From an uncultured Pelagibacteraceae bacterium (lineage in GTDB: Bacteria; Pseudomonadota; Alphaproteobacteria; Pelagibacterales; Pelagibacteraceae): DNA of 51,114 nucleotides. Each line of letters opens with the position of its first letter. Positions within the stretch are counted from its first letter, which is position 1. The translations under genes and the position numbers were made by a program. Of the stretch, positions 28,319-39,842 are shown one piece after another. Location of the stretch: positions 1 to 51,114 of the forward strand of contig CACEIY010000004.1 in the NCBI GenBank assembly GCA_902559635.1. Direction: 5' to 3'. The notes beneath the pieces are model-generated. The model saw only the letters and a program-made list of their open reading frames with translations. It was not told the DNA's origin and did no database searches.

Positions 28319-28960
28319 ATGAGTCTTCCAAAAATAATACCTATTTTCCCTTTAAGCAATTTTATCATTTTTCCTAAAACTACAGTGCCATTAAACATTT
28401 TTGAAACAAGATATATAGATATGGTAAATGATAGCATGAAGACAAACAAATATATTGGAATGATACAGCCAAAATTATCTAAAAATATTGATAACACTGA
28501 ATTACCTAACCTTCACAAAATTGGTTGTTTGGGAAAAATAACAAGTTTTAAGGAAACGGATGATGGTCGATACTTAATTGATTTAAAAGGTATAATTAGA
28601 TTTGAAATTAATAAAGAAATAGAAACAAACAAAAAATATCGAAAATTTGACGTAAGTTTTAATAATTATTTTCACGATCTAAACGATGAAAAAGAAGAAT
28701 TAAAATTTTCTGATTTAAAAATAATTTTTAAAGATTTAAAAAATTTGTTTGAAAAAAGAGGATTTATAATTAACTGGAAAGCCTTAGAAAAACAAAGTTT
28801 AGATGAAACAATAAATGCACTAGCAATAGCTTCACCATTTAGTTTGGAGGAAAAACAAATTTTACTGGAAGCTACGAACTTAAATACAAGAAAAACAAAA
28901 ATTGCAGAAATTTTAAGTACTTACACTTACGATCAATACAATAATAACACATTACAGTAA
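28319..28960 (+). CDS. LON peptidase substrate-binding domain protein
   Basis: IPIFPLSNFIIFPKTTVPLNIFETRYIDMVND...IGMIQP...GCLGKI. Confidence 0.93.
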   Translation: MSLPKIIPIFPLSNFIIFPKTTVPLNIFETRYIDMVNDSMKTNKYIGMIQPKLSKNIDNTELPNLHKIGCLGKITSFKETDDGRYLIDLKGIIRFEINKEIETNKKYRKFDVSFNNYFHDLNDEKEELKFSDLKIIFKDLKNLFEKRGFIINWKALEKQSLDETINALAIASPFSLEEKQILLEATNLNTRKTKIAEILSTYTYDQYNNNTLQ

Positions 28961-28962
28961 TA

Positions 28963-30045
28963 TTAAACTCTTAAGCCACTATCTGCAATTTTTTTAAAAA
29001 AAGAATTAAAAAATTTATTTTTTCCCAAAATACTCAATGATTTACTTATTAGATCATTATTAGTTTTACTCTCTAAATAAAAAAACTCATAAATCCAATC
29101 AATGCCCAATGAAAAAATTAAATTTTTGTCTCTTGTTTCTTTTTCAAAATCATGACAAATCGTTAAATCAAGATCTAAACCCAAATCTAACTTTTCATCT
29201 ATCAACTTTGATAAGCAACAAATATCCCTTAAAGACATATTAAAACCTTGACCAGCGAGCGGATGAACTTTGTGCAATAAATCACCAAAAGCTAAAATAT
29301 TGTCTTTATAATAATTTCTTAAATTAGAGGAGTTTAATTCAAACTTAGAAATAGTTCCAATTTTTTTAATATCATAATAAGGATTAAATTTGTAAATTAG
29401 TTTTTTTATATCATTTATATTTTTATCCTGTTTTGTTTTTAATGAATAAACAATTGATGTTTGAGTTTTAGAAATTGGTAAAAAAGCAATAGGTCCTTTA
29501 TTTGTAAATATTTGTGTGGCTATATTATTTTTAAAAAGTTTTTTATGATTTATAATAGTTGTGTAAGCAAAACTATAATAGTTTTTTTTAATTGTTTTTG
29601 AAAAAAATTTTTTTGATATTTCATTATTTAAATCACAATTTATTATTAAATTATATTTTTCTTTAATCATTTTTTTATAATCTTTATTTTTTTTAAATTT
29701 AATAAATTTATCATAAATTAAATTTTTTTTTAAAATAGAATATAACTCATCATTTTTAACTATCGAAAAAGTTTGATTGTTTAAATTTGAAAAATTTAAT
29801 ATTTCACCATTTTTAAAATTTTCCGTATATATTTTAATTTGATTTATTTCCCATAAAATTTTTTCAATATTTATGACATTTTTATTTAAATAATTAATAT
29901 TGGATTTTGATATACCTATAGTGCGTGTTTGACTATATTTTTTAGGTTTAACATTAAAATAAATATCAACGGATAATGCCTTTCTAGCCAACACTTTTGC
30001 TAAAATTAAACTAACAAGCCCATCACCTATGATACAAACTTTCAT
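28963..30045 (-). CDS. UbiH/UbiF-type FAD-dependent monooxygenase (ubiquinone biosynthesis)
   Basis: VCIIGDGLVSLILAKVLA, ILAFGDLLHKVHPLAGQGFNMSLRDI. Confidence 0.88.
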   Translation of the reverse strand: MKVCIIGDGLVSLILAKVLARKALSVDIYFNVKPKKYSQTRTIGISKSNINYLNKNVINIEKILWEINQIKIYTENFKNGEILNFSNLNNQTFSIVKNDELYSILKKNLIYDKFIKFKKNKDYKKMIKEKYNLIINCDLNNEISKKFFSKTIKKNYYSFAYTTIINHKKLFKNNIATQIFTNKGPIAFLPISKTQTSIVYSLKTKQDKNINDIKKLIYKFNPYYDIKKIGTISKFELNSSNLRNYYKDNILAFGDLLHKVHPLAGQGFNMSLRDICCLSKLIDEKLDLGLDLDLTICHDFEKETRDKNLIFSLGIDWIYEFFYLESKTNNDLISKSLSILGKNKFFNSFFKKIADSGLRV

Positions 30046-30114
30046 AACAAATTAATTTTAACAGCAAAAATTAGATGATACAAAGTGGTAAATTTGATTC
30101 ATTAAATATGTAAT

Positions 30115-32205
30115 ATGAATATAAAAAAAATAGCCAATATTGCCCTAGAATTTACAATTAATAGATTAATGGAAATATTGGGCATAATAATACTAATCCT
30201 TGGAATATTACTTTTTACTTCATTAATTTCATATTCTCCGGAAGATCCAAATTTCATATTTCCTGAAAATACAGAAATTAAAAATATATTAGGTTTTCAA
30301 GGAAGTTATATTTCAGATCTTTTTTTTCAATCAATAGGATTAATTTCTTATTTAATTCCAATTACATTTTTTTTTACTGGTATAAACATTTTTAGAACTA
30401 AAGACTTTTTCCTAATTATAGAAAATACTTTTTTTATTATTTTATATTTAGTTTTTGGATCTCTATTTTTTAGTCATTTTTATGAAATTACTTTTAATCT
30501 TTATATTAATGGCAATGGTGGTTTCATTGGAAATTATCTGTTGAATAGTTTTTTACAAGAATTAATTAATTTTAATGAAAATATCGCATACTATATATTA
30601 GGAATATTAATTGTTATTTTTTTCTTAATTAGTATTAATTTTAGTCCTAAAAAAACATGGAATTTTTTAAAACAAATTTTTAATCTAGTAAATAAAGCTA
30701 AAACTAAAAACTTTACTGATAAAAGTGAAATTATAAATGAATACATACCACAGGATGAAATTAAAGACCTAATTCAAGAGGACTTACCTTTTATCAAAGC
30801 TGACAAATTAAAAGAAAATGAAAAAACTAAATTTAATCTTCCGAATCTTGATTTATTAAAAACACCAACAAAAAAAGAAAGAGAGAACTCTTACCAAGAT
30901 GAGCGCAATGATCCTGAATTTTTAGAAAAAATATTATTAGATTTTGGAGTGAACGGTAACATTAAAAAAGTAAGTCACGGTCCAGTTGTTACTTTAAATG
31001 AATTTGAACCAGCTGCTGGCGTAAAAGTCTCTAAAATTATTAACCTTTCAGATGATATCGCAAGAAATACTAGTTCTGAATCAGCCAGAATTGCTACAAT
31101 ACCTGGAAGCAATACAATTGGAATTGAACTGCCTAATATTTCTAGAGAAAATGTGTTTTTAAGTGAAATATTAAATAATTCTAATTTCAAAAAAAAAGAA
31201 ATAAAATTACCTATAGCTCTAGGTAAGAGTATTTCTGGAATACCGATAGTAGGGGATTTAACATCTATGCCTCATTTATTAATTGCAGGTACTACTGGCT
31301 CTGGTAAGTCGGTTTGTATTAATACAATAATTTTATCTCTTTTATATAGACATACACCTGAAAAATGTAAATTTATTTTGATTGATCCAAAAATGTTGGA
31401 GCTTTCAACTTATGAAGGTATTCCACATTTATTATGTCCTGTAATTACTGAAGCAAAAAAAGCTGCCTCAGTACTTGGGTGGGTCGTAAAAGAAATGGAG
31501 AGCAGATATAGATTGATGACTAAAGAAGGCGTGAGAAATATCGATGGTTATAATTCAAAACACAAATTTCCCATGCCATATATAGTGGTCATTGTAGATG
31601 AAATGTCTGACTTAATGCTTGTTGCAAGTAAAGAAATCGAAAATTATATTCAGAAATTATCTCAAATGGCAAGAGCAGCCGGCATTCATATAATCATGGC
31701 AACTCAAAGACCAAGCGTAGATGTAATAACTGGAACCATTAAGGCTAACTTTCCAACTAGAATTTCTTTTCAAGTGACATCTAAGATAGATAGTAGAACT
31801 ATTCTAGGTGAACAAGGAGCTGAGCAATTATTAGGAAAAGGAGACATGCTATATATGTCGTCAGCAAATAGAATAATTAGGATACATGCTCCTTTTGTCT
31901 CTGATAATGAAATAGAAAAAATAAATGATTTTTTAAGATCGCAAGCGGATCCAGATTACGTAGATGAAATATTAAACTTTGCAGACGAAAAAGAAATAAA
32001 TGAAGGTTCAAAAAATCTTAGTGATAAAGACGAACTTTACTCAACAGCAGTTGAAATAATAAAATCTGAGGGAAAAGCATCAACATCTTTTTTACAAAGA
32101 AAACTTCAAATTGGTTATAATCGCGCAGCCAGAATAATTGACATGATGGAAGCAGAAGGAATTGTGAGTAAAGCAAACCATGTTGGAAAACGCGATGTTC
32201 TTTAA
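30115..32205 (+). CDS. ftsK: DNA translocase FtsK
   Basis: N-terminal TMs, HLLIAGTTGSGKSVCINT Walker A, FILIDPKMLELSTYEGIPHLLCPVIT, C-terminal gamma-type winged helix. Confidence 0.97.
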   Translation: MNIKKIANIALEFTINRLMEILGIIILILGILLFTSLISYSPEDPNFIFPENTEIKNILGFQGSYISDLFFQSIGLISYLIPITFFFTGINIFRTKDFFLIIENTFFIILYLVFGSLFFSHFYEITFNLYINGNGGFIGNYLLNSFLQELINFNENIAYYILGILIVIFFLISINFSPKKTWNFLKQIFNLVNKAKTKNFTDKSEIINEYIPQDEIKDLIQEDLPFIKADKLKENEKTKFNLPNLDLLKTPTKKERENSYQDERNDPEFLEKILLDFGVNGNIKKVSHGPVVTLNEFEPAAGVKVSKIINLSDDIARNTSSESARIATIPGSNTIGIELPNISRENVFLSEILNNSNFKKKEIKLPIALGKSISGIPIVGDLTSMPHLLIAGTTGSGKSVCINTIILSLLYRHTPEKCKFILIDPKMLELSTYEGIPHLLCPVITEAKKAASVLGWVVKEMESRYRLMTKEGVRNIDGYNSKHKFPMPYIVVIVDEMSDLMLVASKEIENYIQKLSQMARAAGIHIIMATQRPSVDVITGTIKANFPTRISFQVTSKIDSRTILGEQGAEQLLGKGDMLYMSSANRIIRIHAPFVSDNEIEKINDFLRSQADPDYVDEILNFADEKEINEGSKNLSDKDELYSTAVEIIKSEGKASTSFLQRKLQIGYNRAARIIDMMEAEGIVSKANHVGKRDVL

Positions 32206-32753
32206 TGAAGAAAAATTTTATAATATTATTTTTAATACTTTCAATTTCTGAAACTTCAGCATCAATAAAAGAAAAAATTATAAAAAATTTAAAAAGCACA
32301 AATAATTTTTCATTTAATTTTGAACAAAATATAAATGATAAAATAGAAAAAGGTAAATGTACTTTGTCATATCCGAAAAAAATTTTTTGCAAATATGATT
32401 TATCAAATCAAAAAATTTTAGTATCAAATGGAAAATCAATTGTTATTAAAACATCTAGCAGCTATTATCTCTACCCTCTTAAAAAAACACCACTTAATTT
32501 AATTTTGGATAAAAATTATTTATTAAAAAAAATAAATAAATTAGAAGAAAGAATAATTGATAATAAATTTATTAATTATAAATTTTCTGAAAATGATTAT
32601 GAAATAAACGTTTTTTTTGACTATGATACCTATAATCTGATTGGTTGGCAAACTGTTGATATATATCAAAATTTAAGTATTACATTTTTATCATCAATAA
32701 TAAAAAATCAAAAATTAAAAAATAATTTATTTAATTTACCAAAGCGAAATTAA
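32205..32753 (+). CDS. lolA: Outer-membrane lipoprotein carrier LolA-like
   Basis: Signal peptide, FSFNFEQNINDKIEKGKCTLSYPKKIFCKYDL...QKILVSNGKSIVI; after ftsK. Confidence 0.8.
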   Translation: MKKNFIILFLILSISETSASIKEKIIKNLKSTNNFSFNFEQNINDKIEKGKCTLSYPKKIFCKYDLSNQKILVSNGKSIVIKTSSSYYLYPLKKTPLNLILDKNYLLKKINKLEERIIDNKFINYKFSENDYEINVFFDYDTYNLIGWQTVDIYQNLSITFLSSIIKNQKLKNNLFNLPKRN

Positions 32754-32754
32754 A

Positions 32755-33258
32755 TTAAATCGATATAGATTCTTTTTTAAAAATCTTCATACCTCTAGCA
32801 ATATAATTATTTAAAGCATTTTTATGGTCTAAGGAGCAGGTATGAACCCATACTCTCTTAGCTTTTTTTAAAAAAGACTCTTTTATAGCTGACGATAAAA
32901 GATAGGAACCTAATTTTTGATTTTGATATTCCTCCAATAAACCCAGATATGCAATTTCAACTTCATTTTGATTTTCATGAAAAATAAGTTCAAAAAAACC
33001 TGCAAAATCATCTTTTTTTTTAATAGTATAAGTTTTTACATTTTTATTCGTTGTATACTCAATCCATTGTTTATCATTCCATACTAAACGATCGACCCAT
33101 TGATGATTCTTGCCAATACTCTTATAAAAAAACTTATTAAGCTGAAAATCTGCTGGTTCAACAAATTGGATAGAATATCCATCTAAAAAGATTCTGGAGT
33201 CATTCAACTCTTTTATTGATTTAATTTCTAAATAATTTCTTTCTATTTTTTTGTTCAT
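32755..33258 (-). CDS. GNAT family N-acetyltransferase
   Basis: AGFFELIFHENQNEVEIAYLGLLEEYQNQKLGSYLLSSAI. Confidence 0.88.
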   Translation of the reverse strand: MNKKIERNYLEIKSIKELNDSRIFLDGYSIQFVEPADFQLNKFFYKSIGKNHQWVDRLVWNDKQWIEYTTNKNVKTYTIKKKDDFAGFFELIFHENQNEVEIAYLGLLEEYQNQKLGSYLLSSAIKESFLKKAKRVWVHTCSLDHKNALNNYIARGMKIFKKESISI

Positions 33259-33620
33259 TGCACCATCTTACCAACTTTTTCACCCCCAAATAAATGGAAG
33301 TGGAAGTGAGGCACCTCTTGACCTCCATGCTCACTTATATTTGCTAATGCTCTGTAGCCTTTTCCAGTATCAACGGAAATTCCAAGTTTTTTTGCAACAG
33401 CGTTAATTCCTTTCAACAATCCTACCATTTCTTCTGATGAAGCATTTTTACTAAAATCATCAAGATCAATATATTTTCCTTTTGGTATAACTAGTGCATG
33501 AATTTTTTTTTGAGGATTTATATCATAAAATGACAATACAAAATCATCCTCATAAATTTTTTTACATGGAATTTCACCTCTTAAAATTTTTGCAAAAATA
33601 TTATTATCGTCGTAACTCAT
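33255..33620 (-). CDS. HIT family protein
   Basis: IFAKILRGEIPCKKIYEDDFVLSFYDINPQ...GQEVPHFHFHLFGG. Confidence 0.96.
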   Translation of the reverse strand: MSYDDNNIFAKILRGEIPCKKIYEDDFVLSFYDINPQKKIHALVIPKGKYIDLDDFSKNASSEEMVGLLKGINAVAKKLGISVDTGKGYRALANISEHGGQEVPHFHFHLFGGEKVGKMVQ

Positions 33621-33889
33621 TTTTTTCTTTTATCTAGCTCAGCCATTACATCTTCAATATTTATATTATTTGCCTCTAAAAACATGATCAAGTGATAAAA
33701 AACATCTGCTGCTTCATGAGTTTTGTTAGTATCTTTTTCTACTGCTTCAATTAATTCATTTATTTCTTCTAAGACCTTTTCTTTGCTTAAAGATTTATTA
33801 CTTAATAATTCATTTGTATAAGATCCATCGACAGGATTTTTTTTTCTCTCTCTTGCAAGATTAAATAAATTTTCTAATGTATTAAGCAT
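33617..33889 (-). CDS. hisE: Phosphoribosyl-ATP diphosphatase
   Basis: KVLEEINELIEAVEKD...EAADVFYHLIMFLE. Confidence 0.93.
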   Translation of the reverse strand: MLNTLENLFNLARERKKNPVDGSYTNELLSNKSLSKEKVLEEINELIEAVEKDTNKTHEAADVFYHLIMFLEANNINIEDVMAELDKRKK

Positions 33890-33890
33890 A

Positions 33891-34646
33891 TTAAATTCTA
33901 ACAGGTATTCCTTTTGAATCCAAATATTCCTTAGCTTCTTTAACTGAATGTTTTCCGTAATGGAATATAGAAGCTGCTAAGACTGCACTTGCATTTCCTA
34001 ATTTAATTCCATCAACTAAATGATCTAAATTACCCACTCCACCAGATGCTATCACTGGAATATTTACTTTGGATGATATCTTAGACATTAATTCAATATC
34101 ATAACCTACCTGAGTTCCATCTCTATCCATCGATGTAACTAATAACTCTCCTGCTCCCCTATCTTCCATTTTTTTTGAAAATTCAATTGCATCAATTCCT
34201 GTATTATTTCTTCCACCATGGGTAAAAATTACCCATTTGTCTAAATTTTTTTTTGCATCAATTGCAACAACGATACATTGTGAACCAAATTTTTTTGAAC
34301 TTTCCAAAACAACTTCTGGATTTTGAACTGCTGCTGTATTTATTGATACTTTGTCAGCCCCACAGTTCAATAATTTATTAATATCCTCAATACTTCTAAT
34401 ACCACCTCCAACAGTTAAAGGAACGAAACATTTTTTTGAAGTTTTTTCTACTACATCGTAAATAGTATCTCTATTTTCATTTGAAGCAGTTATATCTAAA
34501 AAACAAATTTCGTCTGCTCCTCCATCAGAGTAGATTTTAGCTTGTTCAACTGGATCACCTGCATCTTTTAAATCTACAAAGTTAATTCCTTTAACAACTC
34601 GGCCATTTTTAACGTCTAAACAAGGTATTATTCTATTTTTAAGCAT
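33891..34646 (-). CDS. hisF: Imidazole glycerol phosphate synthase subunit HisF
   Basis: [43 protein letters not shown]. Confidence 0.97.
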   Translation of the reverse strand: MLKNRIIPCLDVKNGRVVKGINFVDLKDAGDPVEQAKIYSDGGADEICFLDITASNENRDTIYDVVEKTSKKCFVPLTVGGGIRSIEDINKLLNCGADKVSINTAAVQNPEVVLESSKKFGSQCIVVAIDAKKNLDKWVIFTHGGRNNTGIDAIEFSKKMEDRGAGELLVTSMDRDGTQVGYDIELMSKISSKVNIPVIASGGVGNLDHLVDGIKLGNASAVLAASIFHYGKHSVKEAKEYLDSKGIPVRI

Positions 34647-35355
34647 CTTCTTTTACCAATTCATCTAACTTAATATCACCATCGTAAATAGCTTTACCAA
34701 CTATTACGCCTTCAATATTATTTAAACTCTTTGCTTTTTTAATATCATCTATTGAAGAAACTCCTCCAGATATAATTACAGGACAATTTGATATCTCTGC
34801 AACTTTTAATGTTTCCTCAAAATTTGGGCTTTGCTTCATGCCATCTCGATTTATATCAGTATAAATAAGTCTACTAAAACCATAATCGTTTACTTCCTTC
34901 AAGTAATCTAATGTCAATTGATCGGATTTTTCTTTCCATCCAGATACTGATAAGTATCCATCTTTAGCATCTAATCCTAAAGCAATTTTGTTTGGAAATT
35001 TTTCACACGCTTCTTTTAAAAAATTTTTATCTTTTATAGCAGCACTTCCTAAAATAACTTTCTCAGAACCTACATCGATATATTTTTGAATACTATCAAG
35101 ATTTCTAATACCACCACCTATCTCGACCTTTAGATCAAATTTACCAACTATATCCTGGATAATATCAATATTTACTGTTTCACCAGTTAAAGCTCCATCT
35201 AAATCAACAATATGTAAATTTTTAAAACCATTATCTTTATATTTGCTAGCTTGTTCAACTGGAGACATTTCATATTCTGTTTTATTATCAAAATCTCCCT
35301 TAATTAATCTTACACATTTTTTATCTTTAATATCTATTGCAGGAAATATTTTCAT
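34639..35355 (-). CDS. hisA: Phosphoribosylformimino-5-aminoimidazole carboxamide ribotide isomerase
   Basis: [40 protein letters not shown]. Confidence 0.97.
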   Translation of the reverse strand: MKIFPAIDIKDKKCVRLIKGDFDNKTEYEMSPVEQASKYKDNGFKNLHIVDLDGALTGETVNIDIIQDIVGKFDLKVEIGGGIRNLDSIQKYIDVGSEKVILGSAAIKDKNFLKEACEKFPNKIALGLDAKDGYLSVSGWKEKSDQLTLDYLKEVNDYGFSRLIYTDINRDGMKQSPNFEETLKVAEISNCPVIISGGVSSIDDIKKAKSLNNIEGVIVGKAIYDGDIKLDELVKEDA

Positions 35356-35978
35356 AAATTTATAAAATTTTTTATTACTTGCAATCCTATTTTATCACTC
35401 TTTTCTGGATGAAATTGGGTTCCAAAGATATTTTCTTTTTCAACAGCACAAACAATTTTTGATGAATAAGCTGTTGTTGCTGAAATTACATTTTTATCAT
35501 TTGGTATAAATTCATAACTATGCACGAAATACATGTGAGAATTATTTTCTATATCTTTAAAAATTTTACTTTCCTTAACAATATTAATTTGGTTCCAGCC
35601 AATATGAGGAAGTTTATATTTTCCATTTAGATTATCTATTTTTGATACCTTTCCTGATATCCAACCAAGTCCTTTGGTTTCTGTTTCTTCAAAACCAATA
35701 TCTGCAAACATTTGTAGTCCGACACAAATTCCTAGAAGTGGTTTTTTATTGTTGATTACAAATTCATTCAAAGTGTCAACTAAACCATTAATATTATTTA
35801 GGGCATCAACACAACTTTTAAACGAACCTTGGCCTGGTAAAACTACTTTATCGCTAGATTTAATTTTATTTAAATCTGAAGTTACCTCGATGTTTACTTT
35901 ATCTTTAGCAACTTCCTTAAAGGAGTTTATTACTGAGCTTATATTGCCCGAATTATAGTCAACGATTGTGACGTTCAT
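35352..35978 (-). CDS. hisH: Imidazole glycerol phosphate synthase subunit HisH
   Basis: VDYNSGNISSV, LPGQGSF, LGICVGLQM, GTQFHPEKS. Confidence 0.96.
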   Translation of the reverse strand: MNVTIVDYNSGNISSVINSFKEVAKDKVNIEVTSDLNKIKSSDKVVLPGQGSFKSCVDALNNINGLVDTLNEFVINNKKPLLGICVGLQMFADIGFEETETKGLGWISGKVSKIDNLNGKYKLPHIGWNQINIVKESKIFKDIENNSHMYFVHSYEFIPNDKNVISATTAYSSKIVCAVEKENIFGTQFHPEKSDKIGLQVIKNFINL

Positions 35979-35983
35979 TAAAC

Positions 35984-36574
35984 TTATAAAGAACCTTTTG
36001 TAGAAGGAATTGATTTTTTATTCCTCGGGTCCATTTCTAATGCAGTTCTTAAAGATCTTGCTAACCCTTTAAAACAAGACTCGATAATGTGGTGACTATT
36101 GTCACCATAAATATTTTCAACGTGTAAAGTAATTCCTGCTGCTTGTGAAAAAGCTTGAAACCATTCTTTAAATAATTCTGTATCCATTTCTCCAAGTTTT
36201 TCTACTTTTAACTTAACTTTCCAAATTAAATATGGTCTATTTGAAATATCTATTGCAACACGTGATAAAGTTTCATCCATAGGAATCATTGCATGAGCAT
36301 ATCTTCTTATGCCGACAGATTTTTTTAAAGCCTTTTTTAATGCCTCACCAATTGCAATTCCTGTGTCTTCCGTTGTGTGGTGAAGATCAATGTGAGTATC
36401 ACCCTTAGCTTTAATGTTCATATCGATTGACGAATGTTTTGATAACTGTTCAAGCATGTGATTAAGGAATCCTATTCCAGTATCAATCTTATATTTTCCT
36501 TTACCATCAATATTAAGATCAACACTAATGCTGGTCTCTTTAGTTTTTCTACTAATTTTGCCTTTACGCTTCAT
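35984..36574 (-). CDS. hisB: Imidazoleglycerol-phosphate dehydratase
   Basis: [54 protein letters not shown]. Confidence 0.97.
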   Translation of the reverse strand: MKRKGKISRKTKETSISVDLNIDGKGKYKIDTGIGFLNHMLEQLSKHSSIDMNIKAKGDTHIDLHHTTEDTGIAIGEALKKALKKSVGIRRYAHAMIPMDETLSRVAIDISNRPYLIWKVKLKVEKLGEMDTELFKEWFQAFSQAAGITLHVENIYGDNSHHIIESCFKGLARSLRTALEMDPRNKKSIPSTKGSL

Positions 36575-36630
36575 AATTAAAAACAGGTATACATATATTA
36601 TCCAATTATAGCAATAATACTAAACTTGGG

Positions 36631-36658
36631 CTTGAACTATTGAATTTAATATCCATTT
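36631..36658 (+). promoter_or_regulatory. Candidate RpoH (sigma-32) promoter of hslVU
   Basis: CTTGAA (36631-36636), 14-nt spacer, ATCCATTT (36651-36658) vs consensus CTTGAA-N13-17-CCCCATNT. Confidence 0.5.
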
Positions 36659-36665
36659 ATCAATC

Positions 36666-37181
36666 ATGACAACAATTGTTTTAGTAAGAAAGAATAATGA
36701 AGTAGTAGTTGCTGGTGATGGACAAGTTAGTATGGGTAATACTGTTGTAAAAAGTACAGCTTCTAAAGTCAGAAGAATTGAAAAAAGAGATGTAGTTGCC
36801 GGTTTTGCAGGATCTACTGCGGATGCTTTGACTTTATTTGAAAGATTAGAAGGAAAATTAGAAAAACATGCAGGTAATCTATCAAGAGCTGCGGTTGAGT
36901 TAGCAAAAGATTGGAGAACAGATAAATATCTTAGAAGATTAGAGGCATTAATGGCTGTTGGGGATAAAAAAAATAGCTACATCATTTCCGGAACAGGAGA
37001 CGTTCTCGAGCCTGAAGGAGACGTAATAGGAATAGGCTCAGGAGGAAATTACGCACTGGCAGCAGGAAAAATCTTGATGGAAGGTGAAATGTCAGCTGAA
37101 GAAGTTGCAAAAAAAGCAATCAAAGTTGCTGCTGATATTTGTGTTTTCACAAATGATAATGTTAAAATTGAAAAAATATAA
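36666..37181 (+). CDS. hslV: ATP-dependent protease subunit HslV
   Basis: [38 protein letters not shown]. Confidence 0.97.
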   Translation: MTTIVLVRKNNEVVVAGDGQVSMGNTVVKSTASKVRRIEKRDVVAGFAGSTADALTLFERLEGKLEKHAGNLSRAAVELAKDWRTDKYLRRLEALMAVGDKKNSYIISGTGDVLEPEGDVIGIGSGGNYALAAGKILMEGEMSAEEVAKKAIKVAADICVFTNDNVKIEKI

Positions 37182-38554
37182 TGGATAATTCTAACGTAAC
37201 AAAATTACAACCAAAAGAAAAAAAACAAAAAGATGAGACTTCTTTAGTAAGCTCTTTATCTCCAAGAGAAATTGTTTCAGAATTGGATCGATTTGTTGTT
37301 GGACAAAATAAAGCTAAAAGAGCAGTTGCGGTTGCTTTAAGGAACAGATGGAGACGACAGGCTCTTAAAGGTGAAATGAAAAACGAAGTTTTGCCAAAAA
37401 ATATTTTAATGATTGGACCAACTGGAGTTGGAAAAACAGAAATTTCAAGAAGATTATCAAAACTTGCCGAAGCACCTTTTGTAAAAGTTGAAGCTACAAG
37501 ATTTACAGAGGTAGGATACGTTGGAAGAGATGTTGAACAAATAGTGAGAGATTTGATAGAGATCGCGATCTCAATGGAAAAAGTAAAAAAAAGAAAAGAA
37601 GTTTATACAAAAGCACAAAAATTAGCTGAAGAAAAAGTTTTAGATGCTTTAGTTGGTAAAAAAGCAAGTTTAGCAACAAGAGAAAGTTTTAGAAAAAGAC
37701 TCAGAAATGGTGATCTAGATAATAATGAAATAGAAATTGCAGTAAGTGACTCTAGTTCGGGAGGTGCTTCTTTTGAGATTCCTGGAATGCCTGGAGCTAA
37801 TGTAGGTATGATTAATATTGGGGAAATGATTGGAAAATCAATGGGGAATAAAGAGAAAAAAAAGAAAATGAGCGTAAAAGAGTCTCACGAAATTCTAATC
37901 AATGATGAATCCGACAAATTAATTGAACAAGACAAGATTATTAAAGCAGCTAAACTTTCAACTGAAAATAATGGAATAGTTTTCTTAGATGAGATAGATA
38001 AAATTTCAGCAAGAACTGATAGAGTTGGTGGAGATGTTTCACGAGAAGGTGTTCAAAGAGATTTATTACCTTTAATAGAGGGAACCACTGTAAATACAAA
38101 ACACGGTCCAATTAAAACTGACCACATATTATTCATTGCATCTGGTGCATTTCAACTTGCTAAACCATCTGATTTACTTCCTGAGCTTCAAGGAAGATTG
38201 CCAATAAGAGTTGAATTAGAAGCATTAACTAGTGAAGACTTTAAAAGAATTCTAAGAGAACCAGATTTTAGTTTAATTAAACAATATGTTGCTTTATTAA
38301 AAACTGAGAATGTTGATTTAGAATTTACAGATGATGGAATTGATGCAATTGCTAATATTGCATCTGAGGTTAATTCTACTGTTGAAAATATAGGAGCTAG
38401 AAGATTGCATACTATTATAGAAAAAATATTAGATGAAATTAGTTTTACTGCTACTGATAGATCAGGAGAAAAAATATTAATCAACAAAGATTATATAAAT
38501 AAAAACCTTGATAACTTAATTAAAGATACAGATTTATCTAAATTTATACTTTAA
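37181..38554 (+). CDS. hslU: ATP-dependent protease ATPase subunit HslU
   Basis: [65 protein letters not shown]. Confidence 0.98.
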   Translation: MDNSNVTKLQPKEKKQKDETSLVSSLSPREIVSELDRFVVGQNKAKRAVAVALRNRWRRQALKGEMKNEVLPKNILMIGPTGVGKTEISRRLSKLAEAPFVKVEATRFTEVGYVGRDVEQIVRDLIEIAISMEKVKKRKEVYTKAQKLAEEKVLDALVGKKASLATRESFRKRLRNGDLDNNEIEIAVSDSSSGGASFEIPGMPGANVGMINIGEMIGKSMGNKEKKKKMSVKESHEILINDESDKLIEQDKIIKAAKLSTENNGIVFLDEIDKISARTDRVGGDVSREGVQRDLLPLIEGTTVNTKHGPIKTDHILFIASGAFQLAKPSDLLPELQGRLPIRVELEALTSEDFKRILREPDFSLIKQYVALLKTENVDLEFTDDGIDAIANIASEVNSTVENIGARRLHTIIEKILDEISFTATDRSGEKILINKDYINKNLDNLIKDTDLSKFIL

Positions 38555-38558
38555 GAAT

Positions 38559-39398
38559 TTACAAATAACCTAATTCGGTCATATCATTTTTTAATTTATC
38601 CTCAATTTTTTCTTTCAATGCCTTACTCAATATTTCTTTTTTTTTTTCTTGTGGACCATATTTAAAAAAAGTTTTTTCATCTTTATCACCATGTTTAGCT
38701 TTTTCAGGGAAATTTTTTTCTTTTTCTAATTTCTGCAAGTAATCAAAACTAGTTGTTTTTAACATATTTTTCATTTTAAGTTTATCTAATATATATTTTT
38801 GATTAATTAAATTGTGAATAAAATCTAAAATTTTAATAAAAACTTGTTCTGTATTTTGAGTTAAGTCCTCATATTTAATAAGTAAATATCTTTCTCTTTT
38901 TTTTAAAACTTTCCAAGAATTATAGTGCATAGACCAAGTTGTAAGATGTGTTGTCACCCTATTTGAAGATTTATTGTCATTTATATCTCCTCCTAAATTA
39001 GTATAATTTAATAATCGAGATACAGACTCTTCAATAGTTGTATTAAAGTGATTTGCAGCAGAAATTACTACATTTCTAGGATCTCTAATAATATAAATTG
39101 CTCCCAAAGTATTTTTATAATCCGTAAAACCTTTTAAAAGACTGCTGTGAGTTTTGACAAACTGTAAAGATTCTTTTGTATTAAATAATTCTTGTGCTTT
39201 AACATAATTTTCTAATACTTTTTTTTCATCCTTTAAATTTACTCCAATTTTTTTAAACAAAGAATAATGTGGAAACTGTTTTATTGTATTCAAGACTTCA
39301 AAATTAAAAAGACCATCATTAGTAAAAAAATATGATGATAAAAGAGATCTTAAAAAAGTATTTCCACTCTTAGGATATGATGCTAGCCAAATAATCAT
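38559..39398 (-). CDS. Sulfotransferase domain protein (paralog 2)
   Basis: IWLASYPKSGNTFLRSLLSSYFF, IYIIRDPRNVVISAANHF. Confidence 0.88.
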   Translation of the reverse strand: MIIWLASYPKSGNTFLRSLLSSYFFTNDGLFNFEVLNTIKQFPHYSLFKKIGVNLKDEKKVLENYVKAQELFNTKESLQFVKTHSSLLKGFTDYKNTLGAIYIIRDPRNVVISAANHFNTTIEESVSRLLNYTNLGGDINDNKSSNRVTTHLTTWSMHYNSWKVLKKRERYLLIKYEDLTQNTEQVFIKILDFIHNLINQKYILDKLKMKNMLKTTSFDYLQKLEKEKNFPEKAKHGDKDEKTFFKYGPQEKKKEILSKALKEKIEDKLKNDMTELGYL

Positions 39399-39425
39399 TA
39401 AACTATATTAACATTTAAAAAAAAT

Positions 39426-39842
39426 TTAAGTGTATTTTTTTTTTAAAAAAATATAAAAGGCACCACTCCCTCCATCCTCGATAGATGCATCCTTAATTTC
39501 AAAAATCTTTTTCTTTAATTCTGTATTATTTTCAATAAAATCTGGGACAGAATATTTTAATATACTTAAATCTTTAGAGATATAAGGATCTTTTTCATTA
39601 TTTGAGTGAATACCCTTACCAGTTATAACAATTAACTTTGAAATGCCTTCTTCATAAGAAGAATTAATAAATTTTTCAATTATTTTATTAGCTTTATCTA
39701 GAGTCAACCCATGTAAATCTATATTTTTTGTTTTTAAAGTTTTTTTTTTTATATTTTCTAAATCTTTATTAGGAAGCTTTTCATTTTTTGAAAGAAACTC
39801 TTCCCAATCTTTTTTATCTTTTTCTGAAATTTTATTACTCAA
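39426..39842 (-). CDS. Smr/MutS2 domain protein
   Basis: IDLHGLTLDKANKIIEKFI...KLIVITGKGIHS...GGSGAFYIFLKK. Confidence 0.92.
   Translation of the reverse strand: MSNKISEKDKKDWEEFLSKNEKLPNKDLENIKKKTLKTKNIDLHGLTLDKANKIIEKFINSSYEEGISKLIVITGKGIHSNNEKDPYISKDLSILKYSVPDFIENNTELKKKIFEIKDASIEDGGSGAFYIFLKKKYT

Noticed and set aside
33255-33889. HIT and GNAT genes appended to his operon as a novel pathway
   Set aside because: Overlapping starts show co-transcription, but hisE-HIT adjacency is common in alphaproteobacteria and the GNAT has no specific signature
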